Source of the DNA: UBA7672 sp047601145
Lineage (GTDB): Bacteria > Pseudomonadota > Alphaproteobacteria > Caulobacterales > Hyphomonadaceae
Direction: 5' to 3'
DNA length: 64,000 nt
NCBI GenBank assembly: GCA_047601145.1
Contig: JASGJW010000003.1
Location: forward strand, 496,001 to 560,000
In this document: piece after piece, positions 19,849-28,388 of the stretch
Layout: each line of letters begins with the position of its first letter
Position numbering within the stretch: the first letter of the stretch is position 1
Notes under the pieces: generated by a model
The model's database searches: none
What the model saw: the letters and a program-made list of their open reading frames with translations, nothing else
Told to the model about the DNA's origin: nothing
Position numbers and translations under genes: made by a program

Positions 19849-20301
19849 TTACGCCAATTTGGACGGAGCCGACAGGCCGCCATCCTTGCCGTTCGGCATG
19901 GGAGGGTTAATCCGCCCGGCCATCACGTCGGACACCGAAACACTCTCGAGAAACTCGCGGATATGGTCGTCCAACGCCGCCCACAGGCTGGTCGTGGCGC
20001 CCCCGCCGCTGGTCCAGTCCCGTCCGCCGTCCGAGGTATTTGCGGTCTCTTCGACTGCCCGGAACACCTCTCCGATCGAAATCTCTCCTGCTTCCCGGCC
20101 CAGCTTGTAACCCCCGCCCGGCCCCCGTGAACTGAGAACCAGACCCGACCGGCGCAGCATCGCAAACAGCTGTTCTAGATAGGACAGCGAAATCTGCTGC
20201 CTCTCAGCCACCTCGGCCAGTGCTACCGGCCTCGCCCCCGAATTTTGAGCCACATCCACCAAAGCGATCACAGCGTATCGCCCTTTGGACCCTACTCTCA
20301 T
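19849..20301 (-). CDS. Rrf2-family regulator, IscR-like but without cysteines
   Basis: A 150-residue Rrf2/IscR-type winged-helix repressor and first gene of the suf operon. The DNA-binding part is clear: KGRYAVIALVDVA, ISLSYLEQLFAMLRRSGLVLSSRGPGGGYKL. In classical IscR three cysteines near residues 92-104 bind the [2Fe-2S] cluster. The corresponding stretch here (ETANTSDGGRDWTSGGGATTSLW) has none, and the whole protein has no cysteine. It is placed to control suf from the 20302-20484 gap. Sensing must therefore use other residues, another ligand, or be lost. Confidence 0.9.
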   Translation of the reverse strand: MRVGSKGRYAVIALVDVAQNSGARPVALAEVAERQQISLSYLEQLFAMLRRSGLVLSSRGPGGGYKLGREAGEISIGEVFRAVEETANTSDGGRDWTSGGGATTSLWAALDDHIREFLESVSVSDVMAGRINPPMPNGKDGGLSAPSKLA

Positions 20302-20484
20302 GTAACACCCTGTTTTTAGGCCCCTCGGGGCAGTCTCCCGGTCCTCCGAAGGGCTTTACGGAGCGGATTGGCGGATGGATCACACGAAAAACTTGAAATC
20401 CGAGTCCGAAATGGTGTTTGTCGCCGCCTTGGGCTTCAAGCCACCGAAACGGCCGTTACGCGGCCCCGATCTAGCGAGCACAAC

Positions 20485-21207
20485 ATGGGCGAACTGATCA
20501 TCTCCGGACCCGCAGGCCGGATCGAGGCGCGGTACAATCAGGCCCCGGGCGAAAACCCGCCCATCGCCCTCATCCTCCACCCCCACCCGAAAGCAGGCGG
20601 GACGATGCAGGACCCGGTGACGATCACGCTGTTCGAGATGTTCTCCGCACACGGATTCTCGACCATGCGCTTCAACTTCCGCGGCGTGGGACGCAGCCAG
20701 GGCACATTCGATGCCGGCGTGGCCGAGCTGTCGGACGCCGCCTACGTGCTCGATCATCTCGAGTCGTTGAACGAAGCACCGAGCCAGTGCTGGGTCGCAG
20801 GCTCGTCCTTCGGCGCCTACATCTGCCTGCAGCTGCTGATGCGCCGGCCGGAGATCGACGGCTTCATTGCGGTGGCGCCGCCAGCCAATCACTACGACCT
20901 CTCCTTCCTCGCACCCTGCCCGGCTTCTGGCATCATCATCTCGGGCGACAAGGACGTTGTCGCGCCGCCGGCGGATATCGATCGCTCGCTCACCAAGGTC
21001 CGCGTGCAGAAGGGCGAGATCATTGATCGCGCGACTGTCACCGGCGCCAACCATTTCTTCCAGGGCAAGCTCGATGAACTCGAGAAGACCGCCGCCGTCT
21101 ATCTCAAGCGCCGCATGAAGGCTTTCGAGAAGGCGCAGAAGGAAGCTGCTGAAGCCAAGGCCATCAAGGACGCCGCCAAGCTGCCGCCTCCGCCCAAGCC
21201 GGCCTGA
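20485..21207 (+). CDS. alpha/beta hydrolase
   Basis: A 240-residue alpha/beta hydrolase of the small COG2945 type. LILHPHPKAGGTMQDPV forms the oxyanion region, the nucleophile elbow is GSSFGA with Ser, the acid is likely in ISGDKDVVAPP, and the catalytic His is in TGANHFFQGKLDEL. The tail of about 30 residues is Lys/Ala/Pro-rich and probably disordered. The frame opens earlier at 20368, but ATG 20485 gives the family start MGELIISGPAGRIEARY. It is divergent from the Rrf2 gene. Substrate unknown. Confidence 0.87.
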   Translation: MGELIISGPAGRIEARYNQAPGENPPIALILHPHPKAGGTMQDPVTITLFEMFSAHGFSTMRFNFRGVGRSQGTFDAGVAELSDAAYVLDHLESLNEAPSQCWVAGSSFGAYICLQLLMRRPEIDGFIAVAPPANHYDLSFLAPCPASGIIISGDKDVVAPPADIDRSLTKVRVQKGEIIDRATVTGANHFFQGKLDELEKTAAVYLKRRMKAFEKAQKEAAEAKAIKDAAKLPPPPKPA

Positions 21208-21242
21208 CGCTCGCGGCCCCAAGGGTATACGCAGGGGACTCC

Positions 21243-21581
21243 ATGATCAGCGACGCTTCTTCAGTCGACGCGCTCGGCATCGAACCCGGGACCGGCTACG
21301 CCCTGCTTGTCATCGCGGATGATCTCGACTGGTCGGACCCTGTCGCGCACATCAATGCCCTGCAGCAGAAGATCGGCGCCTATGTCGGCTTCATCCATAG
21401 CGGCCAGATCGAAGGCCAGCTACCCGAAGCCGAAGGCCGTAAACGGAAGATCGGCATCTTCATGCAATACGAACCGCCGGAAAACATTGTTCCGATCCTC
21501 GACGGACTGGGCGAGGGCCTTGCGGCGATGAACATCGACGTCGGCTACGGGCCGCTGCCGGAAGGCTATGAAGCGAGCTGA
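21243..21581 (+). CDS. DUF6572 family protein
   Basis: A 112-residue soluble protein. It resembles the DUF6572 family (VDALGIEPGTGYALLVIADDLDWSDP at the N-terminus is the characteristic block), which is found across bacteria with no known activity. It is acidic, has no signal peptide, and lies 35 bases after the hydrolase gene on the same strand, ending 15 bases before the next ATG. Confidence 0.65.
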   Translation: MISDASSVDALGIEPGTGYALLVIADDLDWSDPVAHINALQQKIGAYVGFIHSGQIEGQLPEAEGRKRKIGIFMQYEPPENIVPILDGLGEGLAAMNIDVGYGPLPEGYEAS

Positions 21582-21596
21582 TTGAGCCACGCAATC

Positions 21597-22394
21597 ATGT
21601 CCAAGACACCTGAACCTTTCTTCCATCGCGATGGCGATGCCTACACGCCGACGCTGATGGCCAATGGCTGGTGGCGTCCGACGGGCAATCTTCATGCGCG
21701 GGTGATGATCGGCCTGTTCGCCCACATCATCGAACAGCAGTATGGCGAGGCCGGCCTGCAGCCGTCACGGCTCACGGTCGATCTCTATCGGCTGCCGGAG
21801 CTCGATCCGGTCACGGTCACCACCCGGCTCGTGCGGCAGGGCGGACGTATCAAGGTGATCGAGGCCGAGCTGTTCTCCGGCGGCGTATCGTCGGCCCGCG
21901 CGTCCTGCCAGCTGCTTCGCCGCTCGCAACAGCCCGAGGCGCCGCTCTGGTCGCCGCCGCCGTGGGACGCTCCGCCGCCGGAGCAGGTGCCGCCGCTGGC
22001 AAAACCCTTCACAGACAAGTGGGAGATGCGACCCATCCTGCCGCCGGGCTTCGTGATCACCGAGAACATGCGTGCGCCACCGGGACAGCGCCGCACCTGG
22101 CTGCGCGAAGTGCGGCCTCTCGTGGGCGGCGAGGCCTTCACACCCTTCAGCCGCTTGGCCACCGGCATCGACTACACCAGCCCGATCGCGAACGGTTCCG
22201 GAACCGGCCTCGACTTCATCAATTCGGACGTGACGCTCTATCTTCATCGCCTACCCGTGGGCGAATGGATCGGCTACGAGGTCGCCGACCATCAGAGCGA
22301 CGAAGGCATCGCGCTGGGCCATTGCCGGCTGCACGACGAACAGGGCCCGATCGGCTTTTCCTCATGCGCGGCGCTCGCGCAAAACCGGCGCTGA
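21597..22394 (+). CDS. acyl-CoA thioesterase-like protein, double hotdog
   Basis: A protein of about 265 residues with two hotdog halves of the TesB/4HBT_3 type. The N-terminal half has GRPTG-like text NGWWRPTGNLHARVMIGLFA and SRLTVDLYRLPELDPVTV; the C-terminal half has SDVTLYLHRLPVGEWIGYEV and a final GFSSCAALAQ strand, where TesB enzymes often have similar endings. A Pro-rich linker joins them. ATG 21597 is preferred over an in-frame TTG at 21582 that touches the previous stop. Likely acts on acyl-CoA. Confidence 0.8.
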   Translation: MSKTPEPFFHRDGDAYTPTLMANGWWRPTGNLHARVMIGLFAHIIEQQYGEAGLQPSRLTVDLYRLPELDPVTVTTRLVRQGGRIKVIEAELFSGGVSSARASCQLLRRSQQPEAPLWSPPPWDAPPPEQVPPLAKPFTDKWEMRPILPPGFVITENMRAPPGQRRTWLREVRPLVGGEAFTPFSRLATGIDYTSPIANGSGTGLDFINSDVTLYLHRLPVGEWIGYEVADHQSDEGIALGHCRLHDEQGPIGFSSCAALAQNRR

Positions 22395-22851
22395 CGTCGA
22401 TCATGCATACTTGTCGGGAGGGCGCGGAGACAGATCGGTGACACTGCTCATCCGTATCCTCGCTCCTTTTTTGTCGGATTGCGGGCGATTTGGATTGGGC
22501 TGATGAAACAGCGCGAAACCCGCGAAAATTCACTGGTGAAGCTGCGAATGGGACACGTTGTTTTGCCGTTCATCATATTGGGCACTGTCCCCATAGCGGT
22601 TGCCGTCGTCGGAGCTCGCGTGCTGTTCATCAAGGGCATTCAATCGACCTGACCTTGGCCAGCTCCGTGTTCAGCTCAACCTTGACCATCCACCACGCAG
22701 CAGCCTATCACCTCCCGATGTCGCACCGCGCCACCCACCTCGCGTATTACTACCGCACGCTTTCATAGCGGGCGGTGCGATTGTGCATGCCGCCCAAACC
22801 GGCGGCGATGTGAGATGGCCTCCGGTCGACAAGACCATTTAGGAGCCGCTC
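22395..22851. other. intergenic region upstream of tyrS
   Basis: About 450 bases between the thioesterase gene and tyrS. It contains one short reading frame with a hydrophobic stretch (listed separately) and otherwise no recognised gene. A ribosome-binding sequence AGGAG at 22842-22846 precedes the GTG start of tyrS. I see no T-box features and no tRNA. Confidence 0.5.
22503..22652 (+). CDS. possible 49-residue single-span membrane protein
   Basis: A short frame starting with ATG 22503 and ending with TGA 22650-22652. The first 18 residues are polar and basic; they are followed by about 23 hydrophobic residues (VLPFIILGTVPIAVAVVG and on) and a short basic end. This is the layout of a small inner-membrane protein with positive-inside charge. 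The ribosome-binding sequence is weak and no homologue is known to me, so it may be chance. Confidence 0.3.
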   Translation: MKQRETRENSLVKLRMGHVVLPFIILGTVPIAVAVVGARVLFIKGIQST

Positions 22852-24114
22852 GTGACCCTCGACGCATCGAAAGCCAAATCGACATTCCTCCAGGAAATGA
22901 TCGGCCGCGGGCACATCTATCAGATCACTGACGAGAGCGGGCTCGACGAGTACGCGACCGGCACGCCGACCGGATACATCGGCTTCGACTGCACGGCGAA
23001 ATCGCTGCACGTGGGATCGCTGGTGCAAATCATGAACCTGCGGCGTCTGCAGCAGGCCGGCGGCAAGCCCATCGTGCTTATGGGCGGCGGCACCACCAAG
23101 ATCGGCGATCCGACCGATAAAGAGAAGTCGCGGCCAATCCTGACGGCCGACGAGATCGCGGCCAACATGGCGGGGATCAAGAAGAACTTCGAACCGTTCT
23201 TGAAATTCGGCGCCGGTCCGACCGACGCGATCATGATCGACAACGCCGAATGGCTCGACCAGATCAAGTGGATCGAGTTCCTGCGCGACTATGGCAAGCA
23301 CTTCACGATCAACAAGATGATCGCGCAGGAGACCGTGCGCCGACGCCTCGACAATGAAGAGCCGTACACCTTCCTCGAGTTCAACTACATGTTGCTCCAG
23401 TCCTACGACTTCCTGGAGCTAGCGCGGAAATACGACTGCCGCATCCAGATGGGCGGCTCCGATCAGTGGGGCAACATCGTCAACGGCATCGACCTCACGC
23501 GCCGGATCATCGACAAGCAAGTGTTCGGCGTCACGACGCCGCTGATCACCACGGCGTCGGGCGGCAAGATGGGCAAGACGGCGGAAGGCGCCGTTTGGCT
23601 CAATCCGGACATGCGCTCGCCCTACGACTATTGGCAATTCTGGCGCAACACAGAGGACGCCGACGTCGCCCGATTCATGCGGCTGTTCACGGATCTGCCA
23701 GAGTCGGAGATCAGCGAGCACGCCAAAGCGCAAGGTGCAGCAATCAACGAAGCGAAGAAGCGTCTTGCCGATGTGGCGACCGCGATGCTGCACGGCGAAG
23801 AAGAAGCGAAGAAGGCCGCTTCTGCGGCCGAGGCGGTCTTCAAGGGGGGCGGTAATGCTGAGGGCATGCCGACATTCGAGGTGGAGCGCGCAAAGCTGGC
23901 GGCGGGGTATCCGGTGGTGGATGCATTGCTGGCGGCGGGGCTCGTGGACTCCAAGGGCGACGCGCGCCGCCAGATTGCGGGCAATGCCGTGAAGCTCAAT
24001 GGCGAGGCCCTGACTGATCCGGCGGCGACTATCGGCGAAGCAGCGCTGGATGGGGAAGGCACGGCGCGTCTGTCGGTCGGCAAGAAACGGCATGCGCGAC
24101 TGAAGGCGGTGTAA
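22852..24114 (+). CDS. tyrS: tyrosyl-tRNA synthetase
   Basis: Class I aminoacyl-tRNA synthetase of 420 residues, charging tRNA-Tyr. The HIGH-like motif is HVGS (SLHVGSLVQI), the KMSKS-like motif is KMGKT, and the tyrosine pocket block is QMGGSDQWGNIVNGIDL. A C-terminal S4-type RNA-binding domain (DSKGDARRQIAGNAVKLNGEAL) completes it. The start is GTG with AGGAG six bases upstream. A strong terminator follows directly. Confidence 0.95.
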   Translation: MTLDASKAKSTFLQEMIGRGHIYQITDESGLDEYATGTPTGYIGFDCTAKSLHVGSLVQIMNLRRLQQAGGKPIVLMGGGTTKIGDPTDKEKSRPILTADEIAANMAGIKKNFEPFLKFGAGPTDAIMIDNAEWLDQIKWIEFLRDYGKHFTINKMIAQETVRRRLDNEEPYTFLEFNYMLLQSYDFLELARKYDCRIQMGGSDQWGNIVNGIDLTRRIIDKQVFGVTTPLITTASGGKMGKTAEGAVWLNPDMRSPYDYWQFWRNTEDADVARFMRLFTDLPESEISEHAKAQGAAINEAKKRLADVATAMLHGEEEAKKAASAAEAVFKGGGNAEGMPTFEVERAKLAAGYPVVDALLAAGLVDSKGDARRQIAGNAVKLNGEALTDPAATIGEAALDGEGTARLSVGKKRHARLKAV

Positions 24115-24120
24115 AAAGCA

Positions 24121-24152
24121 AAGGGCCCGGTGTTTCCACCGGGCCCTTCTTT
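24121..24152. terminator. bidirectional hairpin terminator
   Basis: A perfect 10-bp stem GGGCCCGGTG / CACCGGGCCC (24123-24132 with 24137-24146) around a TTTC loop, extended by AA/TT pairs and followed by TTCTTT on plus. On minus it is followed by a T-rich run as well. It lies between the convergent tyrS and HU genes and should serve both. Confidence 0.88.
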
Positions 24153-24174
24153 GTTGGGTCAGAGAACGAAAGAG

Positions 24175-24477
24175 TTAGATCGACTCTTTCAGCTCTTTCG
24201 CGGCGCGGAAGGCCACCTTCTTCGAGGCCTTGATTTGCACCGGCTCGCCCGTCGCCGGGTTGCGGCCCATGCGGGCGGCGCGCTTGCGCACGACGAGAAC
24301 GCCGAGGCCGGCCATGCGGATGCGGTCGCCCTTCTTGAGGTGCTTCGTCAGCATCGTGACGAGGTCGTTCAGGATTGCTTCCGATTGCTTCTTCGGCATC
24401 TCGTGGTTCTCGGCGAGAGCCGCCGCCAGGTGCTTGAGGCTGACGGTGTTCTGTTTGGCTTTAGCTGCAGTGGCCAT
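24175..24477 (-). CDS. HU-family DNA-binding protein
   Basis: A 100-residue nucleoid protein of the HU/IHF superfamily. The N-terminal helices (LKHLAAALAENHEMPKKQSEAILNDLV) lead into the beta-arm region with GRNPATGEPVQIKASKKVAFRAAKELKE. The RNPATG motif at the arm tip contains the DNA-kinking proline. It carries a short Ala/Lys-rich N-terminal extension. Single gene between two terminators, so it is probably transcribed alone. Confidence 0.92.
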   Translation of the reverse strand: MATAAKAKQNTVSLKHLAAALAENHEMPKKQSEAILNDLVTMLTKHLKKGDRIRMAGLGVLVVRKRAARMGRNPATGEPVQIKASKKVAFRAAKELKESI

Positions 24478-24586
24478 GGTCTTTCGACTCCCTTGGTTCA
24501 GTCCGGCCCCCTGAATACACGTATTTTGGGGGTCCTGAAGCCCAGAAATCGCGATTTACAAGGGAAAACACCACTTTTCACAGCAA

Positions 24587-24610
24587 AAAACCCCTAAAAA
24601 CGGGGGTTTT
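24587..24610 (-). terminator. hairpin terminator
   Basis: Stem AAAACCCC / GGGGTTTT with a short A-rich loop on plus. Read on minus it is a GGGG-containing stem running into a T6 tract, so it should end the transcript of the membrane protein gene at 24684-26051 before the HU gene. Confidence 0.75.
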
Positions 24611-24683
24611 GGTGAATGGCGGCTTCAGGAGACCCCGAAAAACAAGCCTTTCCGGCGAATCGGGCAGGTCCTGAGTCGGACCC

Positions 24684-26051
24684 TTAGGGGGCGTCGGCGA
24701 GGCCCAGCGCACGCAGCTTCAGCATCGGACCGTAGCGCCTGACGGCGGCGCCAAGAAGGCCGGCGCTGAAGAGAAGGTAGATCGGCTCGATCGTGTAGCG
24801 CATGCGCGCCTGCTCGCCGCCATTGAGGAAGTGCGAGGCGAGCGTGAAGTAGGCGATGACCCCGAGCAGCGAAAGATAGAGCGGCCGGTTCGTGCGGATC
24901 AGCTTCACGCCCATCCAGAGCAGCATCAGATACCAGAGCGTCATGGCGATGCGGCTGACCTGACCGAAACTGTCGGTGAGACGCTCGGCGGGGCCGAAGA
25001 TGGCGTCCCAGCCCAGCGGGTCGGCATTGTAGTTGGAAGGTGGCAACTGGTGCGTCCCGACCAGCACGTTGAGGCGGAAGGCGAACCACCCGATCGGGTC
25101 ATGCAAGATGACGTTCTTCGTCATGTCGAGGCAGCGCTGGCTCGCGGCGATCATGCCGATGTGGTTCATGTTCGGCGCGCCGGGGCGTTTCCAGGTTTGC
25201 GTCAGGAGCGCGTTGTCCGTGGGCAGGCCGGGGTTGGCGGCGATGGCTTCGCGATGGGCGGTGTCGAAGTCGCAATGGACGAACTCGCCGGTCTGGCCGC
25301 CGGGGATGGTCTGCGCGAGGTTGAGGCCGATCCAGGTAGACGCAGACGGCACACCGTAGATGGCGAGGTTTTTCAGCGTGGGCAGCGCGGAGACGCCGGT
25401 GGCGAGGATGGCCATGGCGATGACGGGACGAGCGGCGTGCGCGAGACTAAAGCCGCGGTTCCACCACAGAAGCGCGGCGCCGGCAAGCGCGATGAAAACG
25501 GGATGGAAGATGGCCCAGGTGAGCGACAGGGCTGTGAGCACGCTGAGCGCGCCTGCGACGGGCCAGAGCGCGCCATCTCGCTTGATCCGCATCATGAGCC
25601 ACAGCAACAGCGTGACGAGGAAGAAGGTGAAGTGCGGATAGAAGATGTACGTCTCGAAATAGAGGATGTTGGGCGACAGGATCGAGACGCACGCGAAGAC
25701 GGTCGCAGCCGGCCGCGAGAAGCCGAAGCGGCTCAGGATATCGAGAATGAGCAACCCTGCCCCGGCCGTGAGCAGGAGGTTGAAGCCATACATCACAGCG
25801 GTGACGGCATCGCCATCCGGGCCGGCGATGGCGACGGCAAGCGCGAGGATGCCGTTCCACAGCGGCGGCTGCGTGTGCAGCGCCCAGAGCGAGCCGACAG
25901 GGTCGCTGGCCAGCAGGCGCAGATCTATGTGCTGCCAGTGGTCGATGACGATGGCAGGGTCTGGCATCAGGCCCAGGGCGTGGGTGACCAGGCGCGAGAC
26001 GATGAGGACGGCCAGCACGGCGACGTACGGCGTATATCTGGAGGCGAGCAT
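24684..26051 (-). CDS. polytopic membrane protein, GT-C glycosyltransferase-like
   Basis: A 455-residue protein with about ten membrane segments. After the first helix a loop reads DHWQHIDLRLLASDPVGSLWALHTQPPLWNGI; a His/Asp-rich first periplasmic loop of this type is typical of GT-C enzymes, which use polyprenyl-phosphate sugars. Later segments include ETYIFYPHFTFFLV and a large loop of about 110 residues before the last helices. ATG 26051 is chosen; an upstream in-frame start adds only 11 unconvincing residues. The exact sugar and target are unknown. Divergent from zur. Confidence 0.65.
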   Translation of the reverse strand: MLASRYTPYVAVLAVLIVSRLVTHALGLMPDPAIVIDHWQHIDLRLLASDPVGSLWALHTQPPLWNGILALAVAIAGPDGDAVTAVMYGFNLLLTAGAGLLILDILSRFGFSRPAATVFACVSILSPNILYFETYIFYPHFTFFLVTLLLWLMMRIKRDGALWPVAGALSVLTALSLTWAIFHPVFIALAGAALLWWNRGFSLAHAARPVIAMAILATGVSALPTLKNLAIYGVPSASTWIGLNLAQTIPGGQTGEFVHCDFDTAHREAIAANPGLPTDNALLTQTWKRPGAPNMNHIGMIAASQRCLDMTKNVILHDPIGWFAFRLNVLVGTHQLPPSNYNADPLGWDAIFGPAERLTDSFGQVSRIAMTLWYLMLLWMGVKLIRTNRPLYLSLLGVIAYFTLASHFLNGGEQARMRYTIEPIYLLFSAGLLGAAVRRYGPMLKLRALGLADAP

Positions 26052-26152
26052 GCTCTTCCCTGAGCGTCCCTGAAGGGTTCCCACTAGCGGAATAGCGTTA
26101 AGGATCTCTGTTTTCGGGGATTCCGCCGGGCGGACGGGACAGCGCAGGCCTT

Positions 26153-26647
26153 GTGAATCAGGCGCTGGCAGCCGACATTCGGGGCATGGTCCATGCCCAC
26201 CTCGCCTGCGCGCCCGAAAGCCTCAATGACAGCCTGAGAGAGGCCGAGACGCTTTGCGAGGAGCGCGGCGGGCGGCTGACGCCGCTGCGCAAGAGGGTGC
26301 TGACGCTGCTGCTGGAATCCGGCGGGCCGGCGAAGGCGTATGACCTGCTCGAACAGCTGGGCGATGATGGCGCGGCCAAGCCGCCGTCGGTCTACCGCTC
26401 GCTCGACTTCCTGCTGGATATGGGGTTGGCGCACAAGATCGAGAGCCTGAACGCCTTCGTGGCGTGCGGGCACTGGAAGCACGGTCATGCGGCGGTGTTC
26501 CTGATCTGCGACAAGTGCGGTACGGCTGGCGAGCTGCACGCACATGACAGCGTGAAGAAGCTAAGCCAGGAAGTGGAGAGCGTGAAGTTCCAGATGCGCA
26601 GCGCGGTGATCGAGATCCGCGGCCTGTGCCGGGACTGCGCGGGCTGA
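26153..26647 (+). CDS. zur: Fur-family zinc regulator Zur
   Basis: A 164-residue Fur-superfamily repressor best matching Zur. The winged helix is seen in RLTPLRKRVLTLLLESGGPAKAYDLL and PPSVYRSLDFLLDMGLAHKIESLNAF. Metal sites include the CGHWKHGH segment and two structural CxxC pairs, CDKC and CRDC. The pattern CGH-x4-AVFLICDKCG is typical of Zur. Start is GTG 26153; ATG 26186 is an alternative that leaves the DNA-binding domain whole. It would repress zinc uptake genes, none of which are in the window. Confidence 0.85.
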   Translation: MNQALAADIRGMVHAHLACAPESLNDSLREAETLCEERGGRLTPLRKRVLTLLLESGGPAKAYDLLEQLGDDGAAKPPSVYRSLDFLLDMGLAHKIESLNAFVACGHWKHGHAAVFLICDKCGTAGELHAHDSVKKLSQEVESVKFQMRSAVIEIRGLCRDCAG

Positions 26648-26648
26648 C

Positions 26649-27080
26649 ATGGCTGCGGAGGCGGACAGCAATGTCACGCTAAAGCTCAGCGTGATTGATC
26701 CGCCGAAGGGCGTTGGGCATAGCCTTCAGGGCAAGGACGGCAAGATCGTCGATGCGCAGGTGTCGACCGGCAAGACGGTTGTGTTCGAGATCCCTGTCCG
26801 GCTGGAGGAAGGCAAGGCGGGCTGGCGCTTCCTCGGCGACTTCGTGCGGACCGAAGGCAAGACCCGGCGCTTTGTCTATGTCGGCATCGGCAAACATTCT
26901 GGGCAACCGGATACGCAATGGGATCGCCGCGCGAAGGTTGACCTACCGGATGTCACGCCAGCGATGAGGAAGAAGGCCGCGGCCGGCAGGCTGGTGCTGG
27001 AGGGGTCCTACGAGGGAACCGACAGGAAGGGCGAACCGTCTTGTGCGACGGTGAAAATCGCGTGGAGCATCCGGGGATGA
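26649..27080 (+). CDS. DUF5990 family protein
   Basis: A 143-residue soluble protein. It resembles the DUF5990 family: a beta-rich pattern with GHSLQGKDGKIVDAQVSTGKTVVFEIPV, then FLGDFVRTEGKTRRFVYVGIG, the characteristic block, and a C-terminal AWSIRG. Function is unknown. It starts 1 base after zur and overlaps the next gene by ATGA, so the three appear cotranscribed. Confidence 0.65.
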   Translation: MAAEADSNVTLKLSVIDPPKGVGHSLQGKDGKIVDAQVSTGKTVVFEIPVRLEEGKAGWRFLGDFVRTEGKTRRFVYVGIGKHSGQPDTQWDRRAKVDLPDVTPAMRKKAAAGRLVLEGSYEGTDRKGEPSCATVKIAWSIRG

Positions 27081-28006
27081 TCGAAGTCTATCGCGGCAGC
27101 ATCAATACCTGGGAATGCGACGAGATGGGGCACATGAATGTGCGCTTCTACGTCGCCAAGATGATGGAGGGGCTTGCGGGCGTGGGGCACGCTGTCGGCC
27201 TGCCGCACGCGTTCCGGGCGCGGGCGCTGTCAACGCTGACGCCGCGCGAGCAGCACATACGGTTCATGCGCGAGGCGAAAGCGGGCGAACCGTTCACCAT
27301 GTTCGCGTGCGTGCTGGAAGTCGCCGAGAGTTCCGTGCTGCTCTACCAGCAGATCGACCACATGAGCGGGGAGCCGTGCGCGAGCTTCCGAACATGGGTG
27401 GATCATGTCGATGTCGCGACCGGGGCGGCATTTCCCTGGTCAGGGGCGACGCGGGCGAAATTGGATGCGCTGAAGGGTGAAGCGCCGGCAGCATGTGCGC
27501 CGCGATCTCTTGATCTATCGCTGAAGGTGCGCGCAACGGCCACGCTAGCGGAAGCAGACGCAGCGAAGGCGCCGCTGATCGGGCGCGGCGTGATCAAGGA
27601 TGCCGAGTGCTATGCGAACGGCGCGATGATGCCGGAGTTCTTCATCGGGCGGCTGTCGGATTCAATCGCTCACCTGCTCAAGCCGTGGCGGACAACGCTG
27701 GCGCAACAGGCTGAGGCGCGCGGCGAGACTGTGCGCATGGGCGGGGCCGTTCTGGAATACCGGCTGGTGTACCGGAGATGGCCGCGTGCGGGCGATCGCT
27801 TTGTTATCAGGTCGGGACGCGGCTTCCAGAAGGAGAAGGTGCATTCCTTCATCCACTGGATCATCGATCCGGATTCAGGCGAGGCGTGGTGCACGAGCGA
27901 AGCTGTTGCGGTCGCACTGAACCTGGCGACGCGGAAGATCATGCCGGCGACGCCAGAGATGATGGCGGCGCTGGCTCAGGTCGCGCCGGATGGGTTGAGC
28001 GTCTGA
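27077..28006 (+). CDS. thioesterase-like protein, two hotdog domains
   Basis: A 309-residue protein with two hotdog folds. The N-terminal one has EVYRGSINTWECDEMGHMNVRFYVAKMMEG, where DEMGHMNVR is the acyl-CoA thioesterase/4-hydroxybenzoyl-CoA thioesterase active-site type motif. The second has FFIGRLSDSIAHLL and LEYRLVYRRWPRAGDRFVI. ATG 27077 overlaps the preceding stop; the longer open frame from 27041 adds residues that do not fit the family. Substrate unknown. Confidence 0.82.
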   Translation: MIEVYRGSINTWECDEMGHMNVRFYVAKMMEGLAGVGHAVGLPHAFRARALSTLTPREQHIRFMREAKAGEPFTMFACVLEVAESSVLLYQQIDHMSGEPCASFRTWVDHVDVATGAAFPWSGATRAKLDALKGEAPAACAPRSLDLSLKVRATATLAEADAAKAPLIGRGVIKDAECYANGAMMPEFFIGRLSDSIAHLLKPWRTTLAQQAEARGETVRMGGAVLEYRLVYRRWPRAGDRFVIRSGRGFQKEKVHSFIHWIIDPDSGEAWCTSEAVAVALNLATRKIMPATPEMMAALAQVAPDGLSV

Positions 28007-28315
28007 TCAGTTCGGCTTGGGCGCCGCTTCCGACGGCGCGACACAGCGGGCTTCGGTCTGGCCGTCCTTCTCGATCGTCTTGAGGATGAAGGGCTTGATG
28101 CACTTCACCTGGTCAGCAGGGACGGGCGTGAGGTCTTCGGGCTCGCGCGCTTGCGCAGCGGCTGGCGTGGGCGCAGGAACGGATGGCGGCGGGAGCGCTG
28201 GCGCGGCCTTGGCGGCGGGAGAACCGGGCGCGGGGCCTTCTTCGCCGCCCAGCATGCCGCAGGCTGAGAGAGCGAGCATGGAGATCGCCGCAGCGGCTGC
28301 CAGAACCAGTTTCAT
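28007..28315 (-). CDS. small Pro/Ala-rich lipoprotein
   Basis: A 102-residue predicted lipoprotein: MKLVLAAAAAISMLALSAC with lipobox LSAC at residues 16-19, a Pro/Ala linker of about 50 residues, and a short C-terminal globular part with two cysteines (VKCIKPFILKTIEKDGQTEARCV). It is convergent with the thioesterase gene with no gap. The ATG at 28315 is chosen because it starts the signal peptide. Function unknown. Confidence 0.62.
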   Translation of the reverse strand: MKLVLAAAAAISMLALSACGMLGGEEGPAPGSPAAKAAPALPPPSVPAPTPAAAQAREPEDLTPVPADQVKCIKPFILKTIEKDGQTEARCVAPSEAAPKPN

Positions 28316-28388
28316 GTAACGCCCTTCGACTTGCGCCCCGCGACCCACCCTTACCGTGGATGGGCCGCGTGGCAAGGTTGAGGCGGGG

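Noticed and set aside
24831..26063. A 410-codon plus-strand frame opposite the membrane protein gene
   Set aside because: Antisense shadow; charged, repetitive composition, while the minus-strand frame has clear membrane helices.
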